DNA of 39,816 bases from Planctomycetota bacterium (GTDB lineage: Bacteria; Planctomycetota; JACOTG01), in the NCBI GenBank assembly GCA_016178505.1, contig JACOTG010000290.1, positions 1-39,816 on the forward strand. The letters are read 5' to 3'. Both the position numbers and the translations under genes were made by a program. Position 1 is the stretch's first letter. Each line of letters starts with the position of its first letter. Below are positions 1 through 8,074 of this stretch, piece by piece. The notes beneath the pieces were generated by a model. The model had not been told where the DNA came from and did not search any database. It saw only the letters and a list, made by a program, of their open reading frames with translations.

Positions 1-2100
1 ATCCAAGTCCGACGATCGTGTGCGTGCCGGCGTCGGGCTCGACCTTCCCGATCGGAACGACGCAGGTCTGCTGCACGGCGACGGACCACAGTCACAACTC
101 GTCGCAGTGCTGCTTCAACGTCACGATCTTCGACAACCGTCCGCCGGCGATCACGTGCCCGACCGACATCACGGCGGAGTGCACGAGCGCGGATGGCGCG
201 GCGGTGACGTTCACGACGACCGCGACGGACACCTGTGATCCGAATCCGACCGTTGTGTGCAGCCCGCTGTCGGGCTCGGTCTTCCCGTTCGGCACGACGC
301 AGGTCTGCTGCACGGCGACGGACCACAACGGCAACTCGGCACAGTGCTGCTTCAACGTGACGGTCGTGGACCACACGCCTCCGACCATCACGTGCCCCGC
401 GGACATCTCGCGGCAATGCACCGGTCCGGACGGCAAGTTGGTGCAGTTCACGGTCACGGCGACCGACGTCTGCGATCCGACTCCGACGGTCGTGTGCGAT
501 CACCCGTCGGGCTCGACTTTCCCGATCGGCACCACGACCGTGTGCTGCACGGCGACGGACCACTCGGGCAACAGCGCGCAATGCTGCTTCCACGTCACGA
601 TCATCGACTCGCGTCCGCCGGCGATCACGTGCCCACCCGATTTCACGGTCGAGTGCACGAGCCCGAGCGGCGCGCCCGCGACCTACACGGCGACGGCGAC
701 GGACACGTGCGATCCGAACCCGACCGTCGTGTGCAGCCCGCTCTCGGGCTCGCTCTTCCCGTTCGGTACAACGCAGGTTTGCTGCACGGCGACGGATCAC
801 AACGGCAACTCGGCGCAGTGCTGCTTCAACGTGACGGTCGTCGACTCGACGCCGCCGGCGATCACGTGCCCGGCCGACATCAACCGCGTTTGCACGGGAC
901 CCGACGGTAAGGCGGTCACGTTCACGACGACCGCAACGGACGTTTGCGATCCAAGTCCGACGATCGTGTGCGTGCCGGCGTCGGGCTCGACCTTCCCGAT
1001 CGGAACGACGCAGGTCTGCTGCACGGCGACGGACCACAGTCACAACTCGTCGCAGTGCTGCTTCAACATCACGATCTTCGACAACCGTCCGCCGGCGATC
1101 ACGTGCCCGACCGACATCACGGCGGAGTGCACGAGCCCCGCGGGTGCGCCTGTCAGCTTCACGGTGACGGCGACCGACACGTGCGATCCGAATCCGACGA
1201 TCGCCTGCGATCATCAGTCGGGTTCGACGTTCCCGTTCGGCACGACACCGGTCTGTTGCACGGCGACGGACCACAACGGCAATTCGGCGCAGTGCTGCTT
1301 CAACGTGACGGTCGTCGACTCGACGCCGCCGGCGATCACGTGCCCGGCCGACATGAACCGCGCTCCGACGATCGTCTGCGATCACACGTCGGGCTCGACT
1401 TTCCCGATCGGCACCACGACCGTGTGCTGCACGGCCTCGGACCACTCGGGCAACAGCGCGCAGTGCTGCTTCCACATCACGATCATCGACTCGCGTCCGC
1501 CGGCGATCACGTGCCCACCCGACTTGACGGTCGAGTGCACGAGCCCGAACGGCGCGCCCGCGACCTACACGGCGACGGCGACGGACACCTGTGATCCGAA
1601 CCCGACGATCGCCTGCACGCCTCCGTCGGGATCGAGCTTCCCGTTCGGCACGACGCAGGTTTGCTGCACCGCGACGGATCACAACGGCAACTCGGCGCAG
1701 TGCTGCTTCAACGTGACGGTCGTCGACACGACGCCACCGGCGATCACGTGCCCGGCCGACATGAACCGCGTCTGCACGGGACCGGACGGCAAGGCGATCA
1801 CGTTCACGACGACCGCGACCGACCTTTGCGATCCAAGTCCCACGATCGTGTGCGTGCCTCCGTCTGGCTCGACCTTCCCGATCGGAACGACGCAAGTCTG
1901 CTGCACGGCGACGGACCACAGCAACAACTCCTCGCAGTGCTGCTTCAACATCACGATCTTCGACAACCGTCCGCCGTCGATCACGTGCCCACCCGACATC
2001 ACCGCCGAGTGCACGCGGCCGGCGGGCAAACCGGTGACGTTCACGGTCACGGCAACCGACACCTGCGATCCCGACCCGACGATCGTCTGCAATCCGCCTT
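1..2100 (+). repeat. Higher-order tandem repeat, 948 bp (four HYR units)
   Basis: The sequence starting ATCCAAGTCC at position 1 recurs at 949 and at 1831. The first interval is 948 bp, which is four 79-codon HYR units in order. The second is 882 bp, exactly 66 bp shorter, because one unit (around 1363) lost 22 codons in frame. The copies are nearly identical over stretches of roughly 190 bp and drift apart toward the 3' side. Confidence 0.85.
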
Positions 2101-3578
2101 CAGGGTCGAACTTCCCGCAGGGAACGACGCAAGTGTGCTGCACGGCGACCGATCACAACAACAACTCGGCGCAGTGCTGCTTCAACGTGACGATCGTCGA
2201 CACCACGGCGCCCGAGATCACGTGCCCCGGTGACATCACGGTCGACTGCACGGGTCCGAACGGCGCGCCGGCCACCTACACGGCGACCGCAGTCGATCGT
2301 TGCGATTCGAGCGTGACCGTGACGTGCGACCCGCCGTCCGGCACGACCTTCCCGACCGGGACGACGCAAGTGTGCTGCACGGCTCGCGACGATGCGGGCA
2401 ACACGGCGCAGTGCTGCTTCAACGTCAACGTCGTCGATCGGACGCCGCCCACGCTTCAGTGCCCGGACAACATCACGATCAGCGTCCACGACGTTCCGGA
2501 GCCGCCCGTCGTCTTCGCGCCCTCGACGAGCGATCTCTGCGACACCGATCCAATGGTCCAGTGCGATCCGCCGTCGGGCACGGTCTTCCCGCCCGGTTGC
2601 ACGACGGTGGTGTGCATGGCGACGGACCATTCCGGCAACACGGCACTTTGCCACTTCGAGGTGTGCATCATGACGTGCGTCGGCTTCGACGCGACGTCCG
2701 CGGGCGAAGTCCCGGCCGACACGTTCATCTCGAACCAGTACGAGCCTCTCGGCCTGCATCTCGAGGGTCTGTCGGACACCGGCTTCCCGGGAGTCTTGGC
2801 GCGTCGCCAAGGGCCCCCGGGGTCGACGACGGATGACCTGGTGCCCACGTCCGCGCCGAACTATCTCCAGACGAACGCCGGCGACGGCACGAGCGATTCG
2901 GGACTCATCACGTTCACGTTCGTCGATCCGGTGAATGGGACGCCGCGCACGTCGAGCTACGCGCAGCTGACGTTCATGGACATCGAGGGGTCGGGCAGCG
3001 TGGCGTCGGGCGGAAGCGGTCGCACGAAGCTGTCCGCGTACGATCCGAACGGCGCGCTCGTGGGTCAGGTGTTGGTCCCGCGCTCGCCGGCCAATGCCGG
3101 ACACTTCACGGCGTCGATCGGCGCGATCGGTGGCCCGCTCCGGATCGCAATGGTCGTCGCCGAAGTGGGATCGCCGACCGATTCGGGTGGCGTCGACGAG
3201 TTCTGCTATGCGCTGAACCCGCCCGACGTCTCGCTGTCGGTGATGGTGTCGGATCCGATCCCGACCCTCGGCGAAACGTTCCACGGAATGGTGTTCCTGC
3301 GAAACAACACCGGCCAGTCGATGTCGACGAACTACGAAGTGTTCGCCGGCTTCTCGCCGACCCGGCCGAAGCGCTATCTCCAGCACTCGACGCCGGTCGT
3401 TCTCACACCGAACTTCAACCGATTCGGCGCCCCATTCGACTATCCGATGACGGTTCCGGGAAACCGGCCGCGGCTCGTCGGACGGACGGTCTACTTGGTC
3501 GCGACGATCAAGAACCCGATCACGAACGCGCTGATCGTTTCCGCGAACACGCCGTTCGTGGTTCGGGCGGCGCCGTAG
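1..3578 (+). CDS. Secreted HYR-repeat (hyalin repeat) protein, 5' truncated by window edge
   Basis: The frame is open from the first full codon at position 3, so the true start lies outside the window. The visible protein is about 1190 aa. It holds one partial and eleven HYR units of about 79 residues, each opening PPAITCP and ending in a CCFNVT-like strand. HYR domains are immunoglobulin-like modules found in extracellular and adhesive proteins. The units are unusually cysteine rich, about eight each, with CC pairs in VCCTATDH and QCCFNV. From about residue 890 the repeats give way to a different beta-rich region (starting CVGFDATSAGEV) and a final domain of about 110 residues. No sorting tail or membrane anchor is seen at the C-terminus. 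The stop at 3576-3578 is followed at once by a strong terminator. Adhesion or surface-layer function is inference. Confidence 0.9.
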   Translation, partial: PSPTIVCVPASGSTFPIGTTQVCCTATDHSHNSSQCCFNVTIFDNRPPAITCPTDITAECTSADGAAVTFTTTATDTCDPNPTVVCSPLSGSVFPFGTTQVCCTATDHNGNSAQCCFNVTVVDHTPPTITCPADISRQCTGPDGKLVQFTVTATDVCDPTPTVVCDHPSGSTFPIGTTTVCCTATDHSGNSAQCCFHVTIIDSRPPAITCPPDFTVECTSPSGAPATYTATATDTCDPNPTVVCSPLSGSLFPFGTTQVCCTATDHNGNSAQCCFNVTVVDSTPPAITCPADINRVCTGPDGKAVTFTTTATDVCDPSPTIVCVPASGSTFPIGTTQVCCTATDHSHNSSQCCFNITIFDNRPPAITCPTDITAECTSPAGAPVSFTVTATDTCDPNPTIACDHQSGSTFPFGTTPVCCTATDHNGNSAQCCFNVTVVDSTPPAITCPADMNRAPTIVCDHTSGSTFPIGTTTVCCTASDHSGNSAQCCFHITIIDSRPPAITCPPDLTVECTSPNGAPATYTATATDTCDPNPTIACTPPSGSSFPFGTTQVCCTATDHNGNSAQCCFNVTVVDTTPPAITCPADMNRVCTGPDGKAITFTTTATDLCDPSPTIVCVPPSGSTFPIGTTQVCCTATDHSNNSSQCCFNITIFDNRPPSITCPPDITAECTRPAGKPVTFTVTATDTCDPDPTIVCNPPSGSNFPQGTTQVCCTATDHNNNSAQCCFNVTIVDTTAPEITCPGDITVDCTGPNGAPATYTATAVDRCDSSVTVTCDPPSGTTFPTGTTQVCCTARDDAGNTAQCCFNVNVVDRTPPTLQCPDNITISVHDVPEPPVVFAPSTSDLCDTDPMVQCDPPSGTVFPPGCTTVVCMATDHSGNTALCHFEVCIMTCVGFDATSAGEVPADTFISNQYEPLGLHLEGLSDTGFPGVLARRQGPPGSTTDDLVPTSAPNYLQTNAGDGTSDSGLITFTFVDPVNGTPRTSSYAQLTFMDIEGSGSVASGGSGRTKLSAYDPNGALVGQVLVPRSPANAGHFTASIGAIGGPLRIAMVVAEVGSPTDSGGVDEFCYALNPPDVSLSVMVSDPIPTLGETFHGMVFLRNNTGQSMSTNYEVFAGFSPTRPKRYLQHSTPVVLTPNFNRFGAPFDYPMTVPGNRPRLVGRTVYLVATIKNPITNALIVSANTPFVVRAAP

Positions 3579-3601
3579 TCATCCCAGCAACGGCTCACGA
3601 A

Positions 3602-3640
3602 CGGGCCTTCCCGGAAATCGGGGAGGCCCGCTCTTTTTTT
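3602..3640 (+). terminator. Intrinsic terminator of the HYR gene
   Basis: An 11-bp stem (3602-3612 with 3620-3630, one G-T pair) encloses a 7-nt loop and is followed by CTCTTTTTTT. It lies 24 bp after the stop codon. Confidence 0.9.
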
Positions 3641-3707
3641 CCGATCTTTTGCTCCGCGCGCCGCGCGTCTCGGATTAACGTGTCGCCGAGCACGGAGGAA
3701 TCGCGAG

Positions 3708-5078
3708 ATGAATCCAGGTTGGAAGTTCGTCGTTGCCGTTCACCTCACCGCGGCGCTCGCGCGCGGCGAAGACCATCCCCAGCGAAAGCCTGCCGCGGAT
3801 GCAGCGGGCCAGGTGTTCGCGTGGAAGGCGAAGGACGGGCTGGCATACGAGTACTTCGTTCCGAAGAGCTACGACCCGGCCAAGGGCACCAACCTCACGC
3901 TCGTCCTCCACGGCAGCAACCTCGATCGTCGCTGGACGTTCCTCAACCATCCGCCGGGAAAGTTCCGGCCGGATGACATCGTGGTCAGCCCCGACGGCAC
4001 GACGCCGAATGGAAAGGGCGGATTCAACTACCTGGGCGATCTCAAGGACGTCGCTCGTCTCCACGCGCTCGTCGAAGAGATTCGCGGCGTCTTCAAGGTG
4101 CGAGAGGAGTTCGTCTACGGGCATAGCCAAGGCTCTTTCTTCGCATTTCTCTATGCCGGCGAGCATCCCGAAGAAGTCGACGGCATCTGCGCGGCGTCGT
4201 CCGGCTGCTGGAGCGGGACGAAGATCGGCCAAGCGGGTTATCACCAGGCGATCGGCATCATGCACGGCACTGACGATCCTCTCGTGCCATATGGTCAGAG
4301 TCGCGGCGCGTTCGATCTCTACCGCAAATCGACCTATCCGCTCGTTCACCTTCGCACGCTCCATCAATGGGGACATCCACCCGAGGCGATCCAAGCGGGC
4401 TTCGTGCTCGCCTGGTGCGAGGGCATGACGACGGCCGATCCGGCGCGCGCGCGGGCGGCGCTCGGCGAGCTCGCGGACGGCACGGAAGGCTTCGGGGACT
4501 ACTCGGCCCTCTATCAGGTCGCGAACCGCGTGGGCGGTCGCATGGGAAAGCCGCTCGCGGGTGTCACTGCGGAGGACAAGACCACCGCAGAGTCGGTCGT
4601 GAAAGCGGTCGACTCGCTCGCGTCGAAGCACGCCGAGGCCATTCGCACGCTCATGCCGAAGTCGAAGACCGGATCGCCCGAAGTCGGCCCGTGGGCGGGT
4701 CACTTGCTCCAATTCCTCGACGGATTCGAGGGCGTTCCGGCGCGCGACGCCTTCGCGAACGACAACCGAGAGCTCATCGATCGACACGGTCACGAGGCCG
4801 AGAAGCGATTTCGTGCGTTTTGGCAAAAGAAAGATCGGTCGCCCGTCGAAGCGTTCGACGAGGGTGTTGCTGCCCTGCGCGATGCGTTCCTCGATCACGG
4901 CGTGCCCGGCCTCTTGGAGACGCTCGCGGCAATCGAGAAGGACGCAAAGAAGCTGAAACTCGGAAAGGCGGCTCTCGCCACTTACTCGAAAGCGTTGCCG
5001 GCCTTCGAGAAGGCACGTGACGCGGGCACGAAGTCGTTCGTCGAGTTGAATCGCAAGGAAGGCCGCATCCGCAGATAA
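3708..5078 (+). CDS. Secreted alpha/beta hydrolase (esterase/depolymerase-like) with helical C-terminal extension
   Basis: The 456-aa product starts at an ATG preceded by GGAGGAA seven bases upstream. The N-terminus (MNPGWKFVVAVHLTAALARG) is a short signal-peptide-like stretch. Residues about 40-230 form an alpha/beta hydrolase: the oxyanion-side motif LVLHGS (65-70), nucleophile elbow GHSQG with Ser140, the acid region HGTDDPLVP (Asp189/190) and a likely catalytic His223 in WGHPP. The layout resembles polyhydroxybutyrate depolymerase or feruloyl esterase-type hydrolases (COG3509/COG4099 style). Residues about 235-456 are charged and predicted helical, with no family I recognise. It probably acts on an ester outside the cytoplasm, but the substrate cannot be told. 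The next gene starts 98 bp downstream. Confidence 0.8.
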   Translation: MNPGWKFVVAVHLTAALARGEDHPQRKPAADAAGQVFAWKAKDGLAYEYFVPKSYDPAKGTNLTLVLHGSNLDRRWTFLNHPPGKFRPDDIVVSPDGTTPNGKGGFNYLGDLKDVARLHALVEEIRGVFKVREEFVYGHSQGSFFAFLYAGEHPEEVDGICAASSGCWSGTKIGQAGYHQAIGIMHGTDDPLVPYGQSRGAFDLYRKSTYPLVHLRTLHQWGHPPEAIQAGFVLAWCEGMTTADPARARAALGELADGTEGFGDYSALYQVANRVGGRMGKPLAGVTAEDKTTAESVVKAVDSLASKHAEAIRTLMPKSKTGSPEVGPWAGHLLQFLDGFEGVPARDAFANDNRELIDRHGHEAEKRFRAFWQKKDRSPVEAFDEGVAALRDAFLDHGVPGLLETLAAIEKDAKKLKLGKAALATYSKALPAFEKARDAGTKSFVELNRKEGRIRR

Positions 5079-5176
5079 CTCGATTCGGCGGCCAGGAGAT
5101 CGTTGACTCAGGCGACGCTTGGCGCGACAAGCATGGACACGCGTCCGAGCCCCGTCCCATCTCGAGAGGAGCTGCC

Positions 5177-7036
5177 ATGAACTTCCACCCGTCCCACGTT
5201 CTCGCGATTTCCGTCCTGTGCGTCGTGACGTCTGCGCAAGCGCAAACAACCGTGCCCGGTTGGCGCACCGAGGTCGTTACGTCGCCCGAAGGCGCGAAGC
5301 AGGTCCTGCGTGCCGTGCCGATCCCCGTCCCGACGAACGCAGGGCCAGGCGCGCGCGCGCGTGTGGACGGCGGCGCCGGAGCGGGAGGCGGGCGAATCGC
5401 GTTCACGGGCGGCCACGCGTCCATTCGTTGGACCGATACGAACCATCAGTTCGCCGTCGCGCAACACCTCGGCCTCTCCGCGGACGGGCAACACGTGATC
5501 GCGGGTTGGTGGCTCAACAGCCCGCGCGCCTCGACCTACACGGCCGACAGCGCGACGCCGGCTTGGTCCGCGCCCGTTGCGGCGGGCTTCTTCGTGCCGG
5601 TCGACGCTTCGCGCACGGGGCAGGTCCTCGTCGGGACGGGCATCGGCGTGAACTTGCTCGAGTGGTCGCCGCCGAGCCCGACCCCGGTCTTCTCGCCGCC
5701 ATATCCGGCCGGCGTGTCGGGTTCGTGGTGCGCGACGTCGCCCGCGGGCAACGTGATCGTCGGCGCCGGCAGCACGGGGTCGAATACCGGAGCCGTCATG
5801 GCCTTCGACGCGACTTCGTTCGCGCCGCTCTGGTCGACGACGCTGCCAAATCCGCCGGAGGGCATCGACGTTTCCGCTGATGGAACCGTGGTCGCGATCA
5901 CGACGCGACCGACCACGTGGGTCTTCAACGAGGCCGATGGCTCGGTGCGCCAGGGAGTGCCGTCGAACGGCGACATCCAGGCGAGGCCGGCGCTGTCGGC
6001 GGATGGCTCGACGCTCGTGACCGGAAACCTCTACGGTTGGGTGCGCACGTACGACTGGGACGGCTCGACCTACGTCCTGCGATTCGAGTATCAAGTGCCG
6101 CCGCAGAACTACTACCACTTCATCGACGACGTCGACGTGAGCGCCGACGGCCAGACGGTGATGGCAGGCGTGAACCTCTTCGTGGGCGCGACGCCGACGT
6201 TCGCGGGCCAGGCACTGCTGTTCCGCGGCTCGAACCCGAACCCGGCGTGGACCGACCCGGGGTTCGCGGACGCGGTGCAGAGCGTGTCGCTGTCCGCGGA
6301 CGGCGCGCGCGGCGCCGCCGGATCGTGGGGCTCGTCGACGGGGACGCCACAGGGCTCGCTCGTCGCCGTCTACGACACGGCGAGTCCGACTCCGATCTTC
6401 GCCGTTGCCGACGGCTCGATGCCGGGGATCGGCGCGTGCTTCGCCGTCGAGATCTCCGACGACGGGACGCGCATCGCCGCCGGCGGGAAGGCCGTCGCGG
6501 CGCGCGTGCTCGGGAACGGCGGCTACGTCATGCTCATCGACTCGCCGCGTCCGGGGATCTCGTGCCGCACAGGCGGCGTCGGCCTCGGAGTCGGACCCGC
6601 AACGGACGTGCTGTTCGCGAACGGAGGTACCGGCGACGCGAATCGCATCGTCGATCTGTCGACCTCACAGCCCCTTCGCGTCGACGTGATGACGGGGCCG
6701 GCCGGGCCGGCGCATGCGGGGTTCGTCCTTTACGGATGGACGAGCCCGATCACCGACGCGAGCGTCGTTTCCCTTCCGCAAGGCCTTGGCTGCCTATGTC
6801 AGTCGGGGTTCGTCACGGGCGGAAGCTCGGCGGCCATTTGGAACAACCTCGGCGGGGCCGGCGTGCTCGGCGCCGCGACGCTGCCTTCGAGGGCCGCACC
6901 GTCGATCCTGTTCAACCTGCCGTCCGGCGCTCGGCGCACGATCACTGCCACGATTCAAGGTGTCATTCGCGACGACGGATCCTCGTCCGTGCGGCGATAC
7001 AGTCCGACGAATGCGCTGATCCTTAGGATCCGGTGA
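5177..7036 (+). CDS. Secreted WD40/YVTN-like beta-propeller protein
   Basis: The 619-aa product starts at an ATG with AGGAG five bases upstream. A classic signal peptide ends at about AQA (residue 22). The body shows repeated blades with the phrase L-S-A-D-G (LSADGQHV, VSADGTVV, LSADGSTL, VSADGQTV, LSADGARG), typical of WD40/quinoprotein-like propellers, through about residue 470. The last 150 residues form a separate beta-rich domain ending in NALILRIR, with no sorting tail. TTGACT at 5103 followed after 17 bases by GACAAG is a weak promoter candidate. The propeller is distinct in sequence from the three YncE-like paralogues further right. Function unknown; an extracellular scaffold or binding role is inference. 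Confidence 0.8.
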   Translation: MNFHPSHVLAISVLCVVTSAQAQTTVPGWRTEVVTSPEGAKQVLRAVPIPVPTNAGPGARARVDGGAGAGGGRIAFTGGHASIRWTDTNHQFAVAQHLGLSADGQHVIAGWWLNSPRASTYTADSATPAWSAPVAAGFFVPVDASRTGQVLVGTGIGVNLLEWSPPSPTPVFSPPYPAGVSGSWCATSPAGNVIVGAGSTGSNTGAVMAFDATSFAPLWSTTLPNPPEGIDVSADGTVVAITTRPTTWVFNEADGSVRQGVPSNGDIQARPALSADGSTLVTGNLYGWVRTYDWDGSTYVLRFEYQVPPQNYYHFIDDVDVSADGQTVMAGVNLFVGATPTFAGQALLFRGSNPNPAWTDPGFADAVQSVSLSADGARGAAGSWGSSTGTPQGSLVAVYDTASPTPIFAVADGSMPGIGACFAVEISDDGTRIAAGGKAVAARVLGNGGYVMLIDSPRPGISCRTGGVGLGVGPATDVLFANGGTGDANRIVDLSTSQPLRVDVMTGPAGPAHAGFVLYGWTSPITDASVVSLPQGLGCLCQSGFVTGGSSAAIWNNLGGAGVLGAATLPSRAAPSILFNLPSGARRTITATIQGVIRDDGSSSVRRYSPTNALILRIR

Positions 7037-7058
7037 CGGTGGTACACTCGCGGCCACC

Positions 7059-7826
7059 ATGTTTCTGTGGCCCACCTATGCGTACGGTCCCGTCCGATCG
7101 CGGCGACTCGGCACGAGCCTCGGCCTCAACTTGCTGCCGGCGGACAAGAAGTTCTGCAACTTCGACTGCCCCTATTGCGAGTGCGGGCTGACGCCGCCGG
7201 GCGGCGGACGCGGACATTTGCCGACGGTGGAGGAGCTGACGGGCGAGCTGCGCACGAAGCTCCTGGAGCTTCGTGACGCGGGCGAGCCGCTCCACTCGAT
7301 CACGATGGCGGGGAACGGCGAGCCGACGCTCCACCCCAAGTTCGCAGAGATCGTCGACGCCGTCCGAGCGCTGCGCGACGAGCTGGCACCGAAGGCTCGC
7401 GTGGTCGTCCTCTCGAACGGCACGCGCCTCGAGAACCGCGAGGTCTTCGAAGCGCTGAAGCGGGTCGACGAGCGCCAGCTGAAGCTCGACGCCGGCACGG
7501 AGAAGACGTTCCGTCTGATCGACGCGCCGCTCGGCGCGTTCACGCTCGTGGATCTCGTCCGCGGCCTCAAGCGATTCGGCGGCGACCTCGTGATCCAGAC
7601 GATCCTCACGCGCGGAACGGTGAAGGGCCAGCCGGTGGACAACACGACGCCGGACGAGGTCGCCGCGTACGTGCAGCTCTTGCGCGAGGTTCGCCCGAGT
7701 CGCGTGGCGCTCTACTCGCTCGATCGAGAGGCGCCCGAGCCTGGCCTCGTCAAGCTGACGCGAGGGGAGATGGAGCGCGTGGCGGAGGCGGTGCGGGCGA
7801 TCGGGATTCCTGCAGACGTCTACTGA
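7059..7826 (+). CDS. Radical SAM protein, COG0731 (wyosine-synthase-like) family
   Basis: The 255-aa enzyme begins only 22 bp after the preceding stop and has no clear Shine-Dalgarno sequence. It carries the radical SAM cluster motif CxxxCxxC as Cys33, Cys37 and Cys40 in FCNFDCPYCECG, and a GNGEPT motif at 85-90 matching the SAM-binding GGE region. The N-terminal GPVRSRRLGTSLGLNLLP is characteristic of the bacterial relatives of the tRNA wybutosine enzyme Taw1 grouped in COG0731. The reaction in bacteria is not established for this branch. It would be cytoplasmic, unlike its secreted neighbours. The length fits the family and all three cluster cysteines are present. Confidence 0.88.
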   Translation: MFLWPTYAYGPVRSRRLGTSLGLNLLPADKKFCNFDCPYCECGLTPPGGGRGHLPTVEELTGELRTKLLELRDAGEPLHSITMAGNGEPTLHPKFAEIVDAVRALRDELAPKARVVVLSNGTRLENREVFEALKRVDERQLKLDAGTEKTFRLIDAPLGAFTLVDLVRGLKRFGGDLVIQTILTRGTVKGQPVDNTTPDEVAAYVQLLREVRPSRVALYSLDREAPEPGLVKLTRGEMERVAEAVRAIGIPADVY

Positions 7827-7828
7827 GA

Positions 7829-7981
7829 TTCGGTGATTCGTTCGCGAAGAAGCTTTGCCCGAAGATCGACTATCGCGTCATCGACGACGTCGGCCACTTC
7901 GTGATGATGGAGAAGCCCGACGCGTTCAACGCCGCACTCCGCGATTGGCTCGCGAAGCAAAGTCTGCTGAAGAAGACGTAG
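7829..7981 (+). pseudogene. C-terminal remnant of an alpha/beta hydrolase gene
   Basis: Directly after the radical SAM stop, a frame with no start codon of its own reads FGDSFAKKLCPKIDYRVI and then DDVGHFVMMEKPDAFN, ending RDWLAKQSLLKKT and TAG at 7979-7981. The GHFVMMEKP stretch is the conserved C-terminal catalytic-histidine region of alpha/beta hydrolases (usual form GHFVMLEKPEAFN). Everything upstream of it, including a nucleophile elbow, is absent. It looks like the leftover 3' end of a deleted gene. It is unrelated in sequence to the hydrolase at 3708-5078. Confidence 0.7.
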
Positions 7982-8018
7982 CGCCGCCCGCCGATCCCGA
8001 ACGAGTCAATGTATCCAG

Positions 8019-8058
8019 AAAAGCCGGGGGCCGGTCCGCATCGAGCGGACCGGCCCCC
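8019..8058 (-). terminator. Intrinsic terminator of the giant DUF11 gene
   Basis: A perfect 14-bp GC-rich stem (8026-8039 with 8045-8058) has a 5-nt loop. On the minus strand it is followed by GGCTTTTC. It lies just past the minus-strand stop at 8075. Confidence 0.85.
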
Positions 8059-8074
8059 GAGATGAAAGCGAAGA

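Noticed and set aside
1..2400. CRISPR-like direct repeats
   Set aside because: The repeats are long, in frame, and encode conserved HYR domains; there are no unique spacers.
2100..3386. A minus-strand open frame of about 430 codons under the HYR gene
   Set aside because: Arginine-rich shadow with no family motif; the plus-strand frame carries clear HYR domains and a terminator.
3675..5249. A minus-strand open frame of about 520 codons under the hydrolase
   Set aside because: No motif, arginine- and leucine-rich, while the plus-strand frame has a full catalytic triad and a ribosome binding site.
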